Part shown: positions 16,229-25,478 of the stretch, in pieces
Layout of the letters: every line of letters begins with the position of its first letter
Numbering within the stretch: the first letter of the stretch is position 1
DNA from: Tolypothrix bouteillei VB521301
GTDB taxonomy: Bacteria > Cyanobacteriota > Cyanobacteriia > Cyanobacteriales > Nostocaceae
Length of the DNA stretch: 64,000 nucleotides
NCBI RefSeq assembly: GCF_000760695.4
Contig: NZ_JHEG04000001.1
Location: 2,140,717 to 2,204,716, forward strand
Reading direction: 5' to 3'
Position numbers and translations under genes: made by a program
The notes under the pieces: model-generated
Database searches by the model: none
Told to the model about the DNA's origin: nothing
What the model saw: only the letters and a program-made list of their open reading frames with translations

Positions 16229-17293
16229 TTACAGTAAATTGGTAAATCGAGGATCGTTTTGTAAAGTTTTGAGTACTTGTTTAATTTCTTGAGTCCGGTC
16301 TTTGTTGACAATTAGGGTAACGTTGCGATCGCGCACAATGACAACATCGTCTAAACCAATGGTAACAATAACGTCCTCAGGGTTTGAAGAGTAGAGAATT
16401 GCCCCCTGCGTATCTAGACCAACATGAGTAGCCAGTTCTACATTGGGAATACCTTCTTTTTTCAGTAAACGTTCGATAGCATTCCAATCGCCCAGATCGT
16501 CCCAACCAAATTCTGCAGGAATTACGTAAGCTAGACCTGTCTTTTCCATTAATGCATAGTCTATACTCTTCTTAGGTAGCTGGGGGTAGATGTTGGGACC
16601 GTGCTTTTCTAACGGTTCGATGATTTCCGGCGAGTGGATATGCAGTTCCTTGAGAACAACACCCGCTCGAAAAACAAACATACCGCTATTCCAGCTAAAA
16701 CGTCCCGTAGAAAGGAAATTTTCTGCCGTTTGACGGTCGGGCTTTTCAGTAAAGCGGTTAACGTGATATGCTGGCAAATCCTGAAAGCTATCAATTATTT
16801 CACCTTGTTCTATGTAGCCGTAACCAGTTGATGGAAAGGTTGGCTTGATCCCCATAGTTACAATTGCTGAATAGCTAGTCGCTAGCTGCGAAGCTGCATC
16901 TATGGTGTTTGCAAACGCTTCTTTGTCGGCAATCCAGTGGTCGGCGGGGAAAAAGCCGATAATGGCATCTTCACCGTAGCGGTTTTTAATTTCCAAACTT
17001 GTCCAGGCAACTGCAGCAGCAGTGTCCCTTCCCTCTAACTCAACAAGTAAATTGTCGGATGGCAGTTCGGGTAGTTGTTCTCGAACACCTTGAGCAATCT
17101 GACTGGAAGTGATTACCCACAAGTCTTCCCAACCGCCTGCTAGTGGTAGCAGTCGGTCGGCAGTTGCTTGTAGCAAACTTCGATCGCTGCCATCTAAACT
17201 TAAAAATTGCTTGGGACGGTTTTGGCGACTCAACGGCCAAAAACGTTCGCCTTTACCACCGGCAAGAATGACAGGAATTAGGGATTGAGTCAT
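16229..17293 (-). CDS. manC: Mannose-1-phosphate guanylyltransferase
   Basis: Makes GDP-mannose from mannose-1-phosphate and GTP, a precursor for exopolysaccharide and lipopolysaccharide sugars. The N-terminus has the nucleotidyltransferase signature LAGGKGERFWPLSRQNRPKQFL. FFPADHWI supplies the metal-binding Asp region, FTEKPD the Lys, WNSGMFVF the sugar pocket, and FGWDDLGDW the C-terminal motif. The protein is 354 residues, the short monofunctional form without the phosphomannose isomerase domain. Start ATG at 17293. It is divergent from the LCP gene and fits with the polysaccharide genes at the left of the window. Confidence 0.92.
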   Translation of the reverse strand: MTQSLIPVILAGGKGERFWPLSRQNRPKQFLSLDGSDRSLLQATADRLLPLAGGWEDLWVITSSQIAQGVREQLPELPSDNLLVELEGRDTAAAVAWTSLEIKNRYGEDAIIGFFPADHWIADKEAFANTIDAASQLATSYSAIVTMGIKPTFPSTGYGYIEQGEIIDSFQDLPAYHVNRFTEKPDRQTAENFLSTGRFSWNSGMFVFRAGVVLKELHIHSPEIIEPLEKHGPNIYPQLPKKSIDYALMEKTGLAYVIPAEFGWDDLGDWNAIERLLKKEGIPNVELATHVGLDTQGAILYSSNPEDVIVTIGLDDVVIVRDRNVTLIVNKDRTQEIKQVLKTLQNDPRFTNLL

Positions 17294-17400
17294 TGTTTTA
17301 TACGAGGTTACTGAAGAACACTACAAGTGTACTGTGACCCTACAGAAGAATGAAGAAGTATAAAGTTGTTCTGATGAAATAAGAGGGAATGCTAAGCAAG

Positions 17401-17469
17401 GATAAAGTTTTAAGGATGAAGGATGAAAATCACTGACTGAATCCTTTATCCTTCATACTTCATCCTTTA
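17401..17469. repeat. AGGATGA heptamer inverted repeat
   Basis: AAGGATGA units on the left face TCCTTCAT/TCATCCT units on the right across a short centre. It lies in the divergent intergenic region between the guanylyltransferase and LCP genes, and a closely related hairpin follows psbT at 42961-43016. Confidence 0.7.
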
Positions 17470-17513
17470 CAAAGTGATTTCGTTCACTCGCAAGTTTGAT
17501 AGCTTGCATTAAC

Positions 17514-18983
17514 ATGACGTTTAGGGAGTGGTTGAGTGGGGAGATATCCGTGGTTAAACAAGTAGCAAAGGCAAATCAGGGCACATCTGAAGCAGAAGAA
17601 CAGTCACCAATTGAGGTGAAACTCAAAGAGCACCAAACAGATTCCCGTGCTCAAGTGAAGTCTACAGGTTCCATTCCTAGCCAACTGTATTACAGGTTGG
17701 GGTTGGCAATGCCTCGATGGCTTTTCTGGATACTGACAGGAGTTGTGGGGATCACTTTATCGGGGTTATTAGTATCGACTTTGGCACTTTGGACTCCGTT
17801 ATGGAGTGATATGGATCGAACAGATGAAGAGCTAAGTACTGGCAGTCAAGATACTCATAAAGGACCGTTGCCAGGAGAATTGTGGAGCAATATCTCCCAA
17901 TATCAGCTTACGCGACCCATGAACATTTTAATCATGGGTATTGAACCTGTTCCCGGTAGTGTAGATGGTTCTCCGGAAAGTTTTTCTGGAAAAAGCGACA
18001 CAGTTTTGCTAGTTAGGTTTAATCCAGAAAACAAAACAATTCGAGTGCTTTCGATTCCCAAAGACACCATGATAGCAATTCCAGAAAAGGGGTTGAATAA
18101 GGTGTCTGAGGCGAATGCAAAAGGAGGTCATGTTTTAGCAGCACGGGTAGTCAGTCGTACCTTAAATAATGCCCCAATCGATCGCTATATCCGCCTTTCT
18201 TCATCGGGTTTGCGACATTTGGTGGAGCAGTTTGATGGGGTTGAAGTATTTGTACCCAAACCAATGTTACAAAAAGGCTCTACCGGACGCTCATCAAGTA
18301 ATTTGGTAAGTGGTTGGCAAACTCTTAACGGCGAACAAGCAGAACAGTTTGTACGATTCCGGGAAGACGGTCTGGGGGATTTGGAAAGAGTCCAACGACA
18401 GCAAGCATTTTTACTGGGATTAAAAGAACGCCTTTACAGTCCTACCGTAAAGCCTAAGTTACCTCAACTTATTCGTCTGATGCGGAGGCACTTTGATACC
18501 AACCTGAAGATAGAAGAAATGATGGCACTGGTTAACTATACCTTAAATATCGAGCGAGATAAGTTCCAGATGACCATATTGCCTGGTATCTTTAGCCGTT
18601 TGAGTGCAGACCCAAATAGCTACTGGCTAGATCTTACCGGACGAGTTGACTTGCTTGATGAGTATGCTGGGGTCACTATCTCTGGAATGTCGCCCACGGT
18701 AAAACCTACATCACAATTAAAAATTGCTATTCAAAATGCTTCTACAAAACCCCAACTAGCTGAAAAAGCGATTAAATATCTTAAAGACAAAGGTTTTGCT
18801 AGGGTTTATGCAGTACCTGATTGGTCCGATACCCGCAGCGAATCTAAAATTATTGTTCAGAAAGGGAATCGACAAGCAGGACAAAAAATACAGGAAATGT
18901 TTGGTAAAGGTCAGATTGAAGTATCTGGCACTGGTGACCTAGAATCTGATATTACTATCCGGATTGGGAAGGATTGGGAGTAG
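17514..18983 (+). CDS. LytR-CpsA-Psr (LCP) family glycopolymer ligase
   Basis: LCP enzymes transfer lipid-linked glycopolymers to cell-wall peptidoglycan. The ATG at 17514 gives 489 residues; a GTG at 17550 is an alternative. A cytoplasmic N-terminus precedes one membrane helix (WLFWILTGVVGITLSGLLVSTLAL). The LCP domain follows, with MNILIMGIEP, SDTVLLVRFNPENKTIRVLSIPKDT (Arg and Asp residues that bind the pyrophosphate), NAPIDRYIRL and VRFREDGLGDLERVQRQQAFL. A LytR_C domain (LKIAIQNASTKPQLAEKAIKYL) ends the protein. Downstream of it lie a heptamer spacer and murJ on the same strand, so both may act in envelope assembly. Confidence 0.9.
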   Translation: MTFREWLSGEISVVKQVAKANQGTSEAEEQSPIEVKLKEHQTDSRAQVKSTGSIPSQLYYRLGLAMPRWLFWILTGVVGITLSGLLVSTLALWTPLWSDMDRTDEELSTGSQDTHKGPLPGELWSNISQYQLTRPMNILIMGIEPVPGSVDGSPESFSGKSDTVLLVRFNPENKTIRVLSIPKDTMIAIPEKGLNKVSEANAKGGHVLAARVVSRTLNNAPIDRYIRLSSSGLRHLVEQFDGVEVFVPKPMLQKGSTGRSSSNLVSGWQTLNGEQAEQFVRFREDGLGDLERVQRQQAFLLGLKERLYSPTVKPKLPQLIRLMRRHFDTNLKIEEMMALVNYTLNIERDKFQMTILPGIFSRLSADPNSYWLDLTGRVDLLDEYAGVTISGMSPTVKPTSQLKIAIQNASTKPQLAEKAIKYLKDKGFARVYAVPDWSDTRSESKIIVQKGNRQAGQKIQEMFGKGQIEVSGTGDLESDITIRIGKDWE

Positions 18984-19075
18984 ATAGTGGATAGTGAGTG
19001 GTTAATCCTTAGTTGCGAGTAGTTATTGATTTACTACTATCTGCTAACCACTATCCACTAACCAAGTTCAGTTGC
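18984..19075. repeat. Heptamer inverted repeat between LCP and murJ
   Basis: GATAGTG/GAGTGGTTA units are followed by complementary CTAACCA/CTATCCA units, giving a hairpin in the likely transcript between the two genes. Confidence 0.65.
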
Positions 19076-19087
19076 CAGGTATTATTT

Positions 19088-20716
19088 GTGACACAAGAAA
19101 AAAAGGTTTCTCGTTCTATTGCGGGAATTGCGGGTATTGTTGCCGCCGGTACTTTAATCAGTAAAGTTGTAGGTTTAGTCCGGCAGCAAGTCATTGCTGC
19201 TGCTTTTGGTTTAGGTGTTGTCGCTGATGCTTATCAATACGCTTACGTGATACCCGGCTTTCTGTTGATTTTACTTGGTGGGATCAACGGACCGTTCCAT
19301 AGTGCTATTGTCAGTGTCTTAGCTAAGCGCAGTAAAGAAGAAGCAGCGCCTTTGGTGGAAACTATTACAACCCTTGTCGGTTCCGTACTGCTCGTCCTTA
19401 CGATTGTTTTGGTTCTTTTTTCGGGAAATTTAATCGATTTGGTCGCACCAGGCTTAAATCAATTACCACAGGGAGGTGCTGTAAAAGCGATCGCCATCCA
19501 ACAACTTCAGATTATGGCACCAATGGCAATGCTTGCGGGGTTGATTGGTATTGGCTTTGGCACCCTCAACGCTGCTAATCTATTCTGGCTCCCTTCTATC
19601 AGCCCATTATTTTCCAGTATTACCGTTATTATCGGTTTGGGTGTTTTATGGCTGCAGTTGGGGAGTAAAATTACTTCTCCTGAGTATGCTGTGCTGGGTG
19701 GAATGGTTTTAGCTGGAGGAACCTTAGCAGGAGCTATATTGCAATGGGTAGTACAACTTGTTGCTCAAGCGCAAGCCGGAATGGGTGGTTTTCGCCTGCG
19801 ATTTAATATCAATCAGCCTGGGGTGGGTGAGGTGATGAAAATCATGGGACCAGCCACCATTTCCTCTGGTATGCTGCAAATTAATCTTTGGGTTATTTTA
19901 TTTTTTGCTTCTAATATTCCATCGGCGGCGGCGGCGCTAGCAAATGCCAATCTTTTGGTACAAACACCATTGGGAATCATTTCTAGTATGATTTTGGTTC
20001 CCCTACTACCAGTCTTCTCCCGACTGGCAGATCCTAAAGATTGGCACGATCTCAAATTACGCATTCGCCAAGGAATTATCTTGTCTGCTTTTACTATGCT
20101 GCCTTTAGGGGCTTTGATGATCGCTTTGGCTGTACCCATTGTGCGTGTTATTTACGAACGGGGGGCTTTCCAAAAGGATGAATCTCAATTGGTAGCTTCT
20201 CTACTGATTGCATATGGTAGCGGAATGTTTGTCTATTTAGCACGCGATGTTTTGGTCAGAGTCTTTTATGCTTTGGGTGATGGAGATACACCATTTCGCG
20301 TCAGCAGTTTTAATATCTTTCTGAACGTTGTCTTAGCTTACATTTTTATCAATATTCTAAAACTAGGTGCTCCCGGTTTGGTGTTAACTACCGTCGGAGT
20401 CAATTTCAGTTCTACTGTAATGTTGTTATTTTTGCTACATCGCAAGCTTCGTGGATTGCCTTGGTTGGAATGGAGTGTACCCATTCTGGGCATGACTTTT
20501 GGTAGCGTGCTGGCTGGTGCGGCTAGCTATGGAACTCTTGAGTTTTCTCAAAGGCTTTTGGGTAAGGATGGATTGCCAATTCAGTTATTGCAGCTATCTG
20601 TTGCTGGGTTAGTTGGCTTGGGGATTTTTGCCGCGATCGCAGCTTGTCTGAAAATCCCTGAGGTGAACGTCTTTGTATCTCGGTTGCAACAGCGCTTTCT
20701 AAAGCGCCGCTCGTAA
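19088..20716 (+). CDS. murJ: Lipid II flippase MurJ
   Basis: MurJ flips the peptidoglycan precursor lipid II across the inner membrane. The frame is open from 19013, but that upstream part lies in the heptamer repeat; GTG 19088 gives the normal start (MTQEKKVSRSIAGIAGIVAAGTLISKVVGLVRQQVIAAAFG). The 542-residue product has about 14 helices. The family fingerprint is visible: DAYQYAYVIPGFLL after helix 1, IYERGAFQKDE near residue 350, and RVFYALGDGDTPFRVS (a MurJ-typical Arg/Asp-rich loop). The Arg residues near LISKVVGLVRQQ line the transport cavity. It is in tandem with the LCP gene. Confidence 0.93.
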   Translation: MTQEKKVSRSIAGIAGIVAAGTLISKVVGLVRQQVIAAAFGLGVVADAYQYAYVIPGFLLILLGGINGPFHSAIVSVLAKRSKEEAAPLVETITTLVGSVLLVLTIVLVLFSGNLIDLVAPGLNQLPQGGAVKAIAIQQLQIMAPMAMLAGLIGIGFGTLNAANLFWLPSISPLFSSITVIIGLGVLWLQLGSKITSPEYAVLGGMVLAGGTLAGAILQWVVQLVAQAQAGMGGFRLRFNINQPGVGEVMKIMGPATISSGMLQINLWVILFFASNIPSAAAALANANLLVQTPLGIISSMILVPLLPVFSRLADPKDWHDLKLRIRQGIILSAFTMLPLGALMIALAVPIVRVIYERGAFQKDESQLVASLLIAYGSGMFVYLARDVLVRVFYALGDGDTPFRVSSFNIFLNVVLAYIFINILKLGAPGLVLTTVGVNFSSTVMLLFLLHRKLRGLPWLEWSVPILGMTFGSVLAGAASYGTLEFSQRLLGKDGLPIQLLQLSVAGLVGLGIFAAIAACLKIPEVNVFVSRLQQRFLKRRS

Positions 20717-21082
20717 TAAATTATCTACTAAAGGTGGTGCGGCAAGTTGCCAGTACCACTAGTACATGAAGGCAGAAGTACGTAGGCAGATGGCAGAAGG
20801 CGCAACAGCTTTTAAGATAAGCTTTTTGTTGCTGACAAATGGTTACCTTATTTACGCCAACCTGTACTAGAAATTTAGGGATATTATTTTTTATTTGGAT
20901 CGGCATTTGTCTGCTAGTGACTACTATTTTAGCGAAATTTACAGACGATATGTTCACCGAACTGGGTGGAAAAAACTTCACCTACTTGGGTAACCTAAGT
21001 GTACGAGGGCATATCTTGTTAAAAAGGGGACTCTAGTACTAGAAAGCATTGATATTTAATCAACTCTAGTTACGAAAGACCT
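20717..21082. other. Intergenic region without a convincing gene
   Basis: Holds a short open frame at 20839-21036 (65 codons, one hydrophobic stretch) without a clear ribosome-binding site, plus small direct repeats around ACTAGTAC. The promoter of the outer-membrane protein gene probably lies near 21030-21075. Nothing else was seen. Confidence 0.4.
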
Positions 21083-21604
21083 ATGAAATTTACAAAATTA
21101 GCAACTTCTGCACTTGTTTTTGCTTCTGTTATTTTTTCTGCTGGAATTGCCTCAGCACAGTCAGTTCCAACACGCGGTACAAGTGCTAACTACTTGGGTG
21201 CTGGTGTTGCGGCTGGTGTAACTAACGGCGGACAAGATAATGACGCAGCTACATTGGGTGGTAATATTCAAGGACGATTTGCTGTTCCAAAAGCCCCTGT
21301 ATCAGTTCGCGGTTCTGTTCTGTTCGGTGGCGATGCAACTGCTGCTATGCCAATAGTCACTTATGATGTACCAGTTGCTAAAGATACAAACGTTTATGTT
21401 GGTGGTGGTTACTCCTTTGTGACGGATGAAGGTAAAAGCACTCCCTTAGGAAATAAAAATTCACCTGTTGTCACAATTGGAGCTGAGAGAGAAATCGCTA
21501 AAAACTTCGTCTTATACGGTGACGCTAAGTGGGGTATTGATGCTTATGAAAACAGTTCTGCTGATGCCCTTAGCATTCAATCAGGTGTAGGCTTGCGCTT
21601 CTAA
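21083..21604 (+). CDS. Small outer-membrane beta-barrel-like protein
   Basis: The 173-residue product has a clear signal peptide (MKFTKLATSALVFASVIFSAGIASA, cleavage after ASA). Alternating hydrophobic/polar strands rich in Gly follow: YLGAGVAAGVTNGG, LGGNIQGRFAV, VSVRGSVLFGG, TNVYVGGGYSFVT, NFVLYGDAKWGI. The C-terminal strand ends in Phe (SGVGLRF), the usual BAM-complex recognition feature. The size suggests an 8-stranded barrel of the OmpW/OmpA-like kind. No ligand can be inferred. Codon use is even and highly adapted, suggesting strong expression. It stands alone and is followed by hairpins. Confidence 0.75.
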   Translation: MKFTKLATSALVFASVIFSAGIASAQSVPTRGTSANYLGAGVAAGVTNGGQDNDAATLGGNIQGRFAVPKAPVSVRGSVLFGGDATAAMPIVTYDVPVAKDTNVYVGGGYSFVTDEGKSTPLGNKNSPVVTIGAEREIAKNFVLYGDAKWGIDAYENSSADALSIQSGVGLRF

Positions 21605-21615
21605 TCCAAGTACTG

Positions 21616-21678
21616 CCAGATCCCCATCTCGATCTGGTGGCTCCGCATATTACCTCGTTCCCAGGCTCCGCCTGGGAA
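21616..21678 (+). terminator. Two tandem hairpins after the outer-membrane protein gene
   Basis: CCAGATC/GATCTGG arms (21616-21637) are followed by TTCCCAGGC/GCCTGGGAA arms around TCC (21658-21678). The second is a common dispersed cyanobacterial GGCTCCGCC repeat, with another GGCTCCGCC at 21692. They probably end the transcript; no T-run follows. Confidence 0.5.
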
Positions 21679-21859
21679 TGCCTCCTCTAAAGGCTCCGCC
21701 TAGGGTGTTCAAACCCGCTCCATATATTCAGCACGTCGTAACGCCAAATTATATAAAGTGGTACAAGGCGTTAATATACAAAAATCACCCTACGGCATAA
21801 AGTGTATCAAAAAGGTTTATGACAGGTTCGCTTACTACCTCTACTTGGGAGCATCCCAA

Positions 21860-23593
21860 ATGTATAAAAGTCGCAAATCTAAAATACCATTTTTCAACCC
21901 CGATCCAAGCTGGCGCGTAGCTTGGGGAGCCGTTGATGCAAATTATGAAGATATAGCTTGGCGAGACGACCAAGTTACTGTCATTGTACCGCGTACAGCT
22001 TCTGGAGTCATAACGGAGAAATTAGCGATCGCTCGTGGAGAACAATTTGTTGTTGTTGGTGATGTTTGGTTAACCAACCAAGTACAATTATTAGAAAATT
22101 TAGGAGTTGAACCAAATAGCTTTGCGCTAAGTCCCCTGCAACTGGTTGCTAATCTTTGGGAACGATGGGGTATGAAATGTCTCAACCAACTTGAGGGGAT
22201 GTTTGCTCTAGTTATTTGGGATAGAGAAAAACAGGTTTTGTGGTCAATACGCGATCGCGTTGGTGCTCGTACTCTCTACTACACCACCACTGGTTCGGTT
22301 CGTTGGATTGCGCCTAAATTGAGAACTTTAGCACTCCATCGTTCATCGGATTTGGATTTGGTTGCGTTACGAGATTATCTCTGTTGCGCCTTTGTTCCCG
22401 GCGAGAGAACGCTTTGGCAACAGGTACGCGAACTGCGCCCCGGAACTGTTTTACAATTGCCTGAGTGTAAGGTTCAAGCGTATTGGCAACTTCAAGAAAA
22501 GATTACAGCAATAGATAAATCTCTAGCATGGCATAGCGATCGCCTGCGACAACTGCTAGACCAAGTTGTTCGAGAATATTTACCAGCAGAAAATGAACCT
22601 GTTGGCGTTTTTCTTTCTGGTGGTTTGGACTCTAGCAGCATCACTGCAATAGCCGCAAAATTCCATCATTCCCCAGTCCACACCTTCTCCATTCATTTTG
22701 GCTCGGAATGTCCCAATGAGTTGGAATTTTCCAGCCTTGTTGCAAAATATTGCCAGACACAACATCACATTCTGGAAATTACCTTTCGAGATATGTGGGA
22801 ACGCCTACCGGAAACAATGGCGTATTTAGATGACCCCATCGGCGATCCGCTGACTGTTCCCAACCTTTTGCTAGGACGACTGGCGCGAGAAAGCGTGCAG
22901 GTGCTGTTAAATGGAGAGGGTGGCGATCCCTGTTTTGGTGGTCCAAAAAATCAGCCCATGCTTATTAATAGTTTATATGGCTCCGTCACCAATCAAGATT
23001 CATTACAAGCTTATTTAATTTCCTTTCAAAAATGCGCGGCTGATTTGCCACAGCTTTTAAAACCAGAAATTTGGACAGCAGTACAAAAAACACCTTGGGT
23101 TTTTGAAGAAGATTTATATTCTCAAGCCAGCTATCTCAATCGTTTGATGGCAATGAACATCAAATTTAAAGGCGCTGACCAAATTCTCACTAAAGTCAGT
23201 AACTTGACTCAAGCTGCTCTTTTGCAAGCGCGTTCTCCTCTTTTTGACCAGCGTGTTGTAGAATTAAGCATGGAAATTCCCCCAGAATACAAGCTTTCTG
23301 GAGTGGAAGAAAAAGCCGTTCTTAAAGGGGCGATCGCAGAGCTTTTGCCTCCTGCAATTGTTCATCGTCCTAAAAGTGGGATGATGGTTCCAGTACAGTT
23401 AGGATTTCGTAAATATTGGCAGCGAGAAGCCAAAAATTTATTGCTCAGTCGTAATGCTGCGATCGCTCCTTATTTAAACCAGTTGCCAATCCGGAATTGG
23501 TTAAACTATCAAGGAGATACTTGGAGTCGTTATGGCGTCAAACTTTGGTTGCTTGTGAGTTTAGAAATTTGGTTGCAGGTGAATCAAAAATAA
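21860..23593 (+). CDS. Asparagine-synthetase-like protein lacking the glutaminase Cys
   Basis: The frame is open from 21758, but the ATG at 21860 is chosen since GGGA lies about 10 bp upstream; this gives 577 residues. The N-terminal Ntn-hydrolase-like domain keeps the fold (LNQLEGMFALVIWDREKQVLWSIRDRVGARTLYY) but begins MYKSRKSK, so the Cys2 needed for glutamine hydrolysis is absent. The C-terminal synthetase domain is complete: SGGLDSS near residues 250-258 for pyrophosphate, LDDPIGDP, LLNGEGGDPCFGG and PKSGMMVP. It should therefore adenylate a carboxylate and use another amine, as lasso-peptide cyclases and beta-lactam synthetases do. A relative on the other strand is at 26717-28552. Confidence 0.75.
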   Translation: MYKSRKSKIPFFNPDPSWRVAWGAVDANYEDIAWRDDQVTVIVPRTASGVITEKLAIARGEQFVVVGDVWLTNQVQLLENLGVEPNSFALSPLQLVANLWERWGMKCLNQLEGMFALVIWDREKQVLWSIRDRVGARTLYYTTTGSVRWIAPKLRTLALHRSSDLDLVALRDYLCCAFVPGERTLWQQVRELRPGTVLQLPECKVQAYWQLQEKITAIDKSLAWHSDRLRQLLDQVVREYLPAENEPVGVFLSGGLDSSSITAIAAKFHHSPVHTFSIHFGSECPNELEFSSLVAKYCQTQHHILEITFRDMWERLPETMAYLDDPIGDPLTVPNLLLGRLARESVQVLLNGEGGDPCFGGPKNQPMLINSLYGSVTNQDSLQAYLISFQKCAADLPQLLKPEIWTAVQKTPWVFEEDLYSQASYLNRLMAMNIKFKGADQILTKVSNLTQAALLQARSPLFDQRVVELSMEIPPEYKLSGVEEKAVLKGAIAELLPPAIVHRPKSGMMVPVQLGFRKYWQREAKNLLLSRNAAIAPYLNQLPIRNWLNYQGDTWSRYGVKLWLLVSLEIWLQVNQK

Positions 23594-23653
23594 AAAAATC
23601 TTGAGAAGTTTGATTTTTTTTCAGTCATAAGGGTCAAAAAGAAGATTAAAAAA

Positions 23654-23851
23654 TTAGAAAGCTTTTGGCAGTCCTGCTTGTTTCAAAATTGCATTTGCTG
23701 TGTGGCGAGACTTGATAGAAGCATCTACTACAAACCGCCTATCTGTAATTGGGCTGTACCAAATCTCATGGTCGCCCTTGCCTTGCCGTTCAAAATAGCA
23801 ACTACCTTCTGAAAGAATCTTTTTTAATTGAGCAGTAAACGATGCACCCAT
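23654..23851 (-). CDS. HicA-like toxin (type II toxin-antitoxin)
   Basis: The 65-residue product has the double-stranded-RNA-binding-like HicA/YcfA fold: LKKILSEGSCYFERQGKGDHEIWYSP supplies the G-x-G-x-H-x-I/W segment with the catalytic His (GDHEIW), and HTANAILKQAGL forms the last helix. HicA toxins cleave mRNA. The ATG at 23851 directly abuts the stop of the antitoxin gene upstream on the same strand, so the pair is co-translated, antitoxin first. Confidence 0.85.
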   Translation of the reverse strand: MGASFTAQLKKILSEGSCYFERQGKGDHEIWYSPITDRRFVVDASIKSRHTANAILKQAGLPKAF

Positions 23852-24097
23852 CTATGAAGCCACCTCTATCAACTCTTGACGGTGGCTGATTAATTCAAAG
23901 CTGATAGAACCCGCAAACCCAGAAGATACAATATTATTGAGAAGAATAAGTTCTGGTATCATTTCTCTGAGCTTTTGTGTAAGAGCTTCAATTGTAGAAG
24001 CCTCTGTTACCAACCCAGGTATATCCTCACTAGTGGCAACCCATACTTTTGCTTCTGCATCCCAAAAGGCTTGAACCTTAAATGTAGTTTGTGTCAT
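23852..24097 (-). CDS. HicB-like antitoxin (DUF1902)
   Basis: 81 residues from the ATG at 24097 (an in-frame TTG lies two codons upstream). The partial RNase-H-like fold of HicB is visible as FKVQAFWDAEAKVWVATSEDIPGLVTEASTIEALTQKLREMIPELI. This is the DUF1902 version, without an obvious DNA-binding C-terminus beyond residue 70. It would neutralise the HicA-like toxin encoded immediately downstream. The pair sits at the end of the minus-strand run that contains the asparagine-synthetase-like cluster. Confidence 0.85.
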   Translation of the reverse strand: MTQTTFKVQAFWDAEAKVWVATSEDIPGLVTEASTIEALTQKLREMIPELILLNNIVSSGFAGSISFELISHRQELIEVAS

Positions 24098-24185
24098 TAT
24101 CAAGTTTTTATGACGGTAGTTCTAGTTTAAAACAAATGACCGAGACTTTAATCCGGAGTAGTATTAAGTTGTTTCAAAGTTTGCA

Positions 24186-25448
24186 TTAACCAAAACTTTG
24201 ATTAATATATATGGAATTGTCATTTATTGAACCACCCTCACTAGTAAGAATCAAGCTACTATCATCACTGTTTAAAGTTCGACTGTTGGCTATACTCTGG
24301 TTAAGAATTTGAATTAATTTTTGCGGACTAAAGGATTCCAACTCCACAAAGTTACCAGCTTCCAACCAGTCCAATTCATCCGTTGATAAAGTAGCACGAA
24401 TTTCTGGTAAAAGTTGTTTGGCAGCCTCAGCCGATTCAGGAGAAGTTTGAACGAACATTCTGCGATTTGCAGCAATAATTTGACGGGGTAGCAATCCCAC
24501 ATCAATAATTATGACATCACTCTCTCCAAACCATTCCGGTCTGGTACGGATCTGATTCAACAAAGCTATACCAGTGGGGCTACAATCGTGCAACGCATAC
24601 ACTTTTAAGTCAGAATTGCGCCGCAGCATTTGCATGGTAGTATCAAAGATATTTTGAGGATAGCCAGTGATACTGAGAATGGCACAGTTATTTTCAAAAT
24701 GAAAGTTGTTGGCAATTAACATTTGGGCAATTTCTGCACTATCGCACACCACTAATCTATCAAAACTATATGCAGTCACATCAGGATTGATAGTCACAGG
24801 TGTATTTTGTTGTTGGGGAGCAGGTAAAATCTTATCAATTGAATTGTTAACCCGTCTCCAAGATGTCAGCCACTCCTCAAGTTGGTTATTGTTAATCAGA
24901 AGTTTTTGACTGATAGTTGTCGATCGCCCTATTTCGCCAGTTCCTAGGTAAATAGCTAACATTCCTAAGAATACACTCCCTACAAATGTACGAAAGGAAT
25001 TGACACCTAAACTAAAAAAGATGCCTGCTATCAAAGTGATAGCTCCCAAGATTATTAAAGTTTTTGCTAATTTCTTACGTTGTGAATAAGAATTTTTAAT
25101 TGCTTGTATTTGAGCGAAGAAAATGACTAAGAGCAATGCGGACAATCCCAAATACTCAAAGAAATAAAAACTTGCTATTACAAAAACTATCCACAAAAAT
25201 ACCCATGAGCCTTGATTTTTATTTTGCAGTTTTTTATTAAGACTATAAAAAAACTGCTTTTGTGTAAAAAAAAGTGTATCATTTGCAGAAATATCTGCAA
25301 TGGCTTTAGCAAAAAAAGGATCGGTAAATCTCACTCCAGTCATACTGGTAGGTTCAAAAGTAAACGGATGAGAGCAGTTTTTACAACGCCCGTAATTGGC
25401 TGTCCTGTCTTTCAGTTTATTATCAGTGCCACATTGAACGCATTTCAT
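24186..25448 (-). CDS. Zinc-ribbon, membrane and Toprim-like protein of unknown function
   Basis: I do not recognise this 420-residue protein. It starts with a zinc ribbon: Cys3, Cys6, Cys22 and Cys25 (MKCVQCG, then GRCKNCSHPF). Four hydrophobic segments follow at about residues 80-175 (WVFLWIVFVIASFYFF, LSALLLVIFFAQI, TLIILGAITLIAGIFFSLG, VGSVFLGMLAIYLG). The C-terminal half looks soluble: FDRLVVCDSAEIAQMLI, CAILSITGYP and LKVYALHDCSPTGIALLNQI resemble the acidic strand-turn motifs of a Toprim-like fold (a Glu/Asp strand, then an HDxxPxG turn). It follows the decarboxylase-like gene by 30 bp on the same strand, so co-transcription is likely. Confidence 0.5.
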   Translation of the reverse strand: MKCVQCGTDNKLKDRTANYGRCKNCSHPFTFEPTSMTGVRFTDPFFAKAIADISANDTLFFTQKQFFYSLNKKLQNKNQGSWVFLWIVFVIASFYFFEYLGLSALLLVIFFAQIQAIKNSYSQRKKLAKTLIILGAITLIAGIFFSLGVNSFRTFVGSVFLGMLAIYLGTGEIGRSTTISQKLLINNNQLEEWLTSWRRVNNSIDKILPAPQQQNTPVTINPDVTAYSFDRLVVCDSAEIAQMLIANNFHFENNCAILSITGYPQNIFDTTMQMLRRNSDLKVYALHDCSPTGIALLNQIRTRPEWFGESDVIIIDVGLLPRQIIAANRRMFVQTSPESAEAAKQLLPEIRATLSTDELDWLEAGNFVELESFSPQKLIQILNQSIANSRTLNSDDSSLILTSEGGSINDNSIYINQSFG

Positions 25449-25478
25449 GGTAGATTTTTGCTCCTAAAGTTTTAATTT

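Noticed and set aside
15975..16292. 105-codon open frame over the purine/pyrimidine tract
   Set aside because: The product is a pure low-complexity repeat (Arg/Gly then Ser/Leu) and overlaps the guanylyltransferase gene; it is repeat DNA.
20839..21036. 65-codon open frame before the outer-membrane protein gene
   Set aside because: No ribosome-binding site, no recognisable family and it runs into the probable promoter; only weakly hydrophobic.
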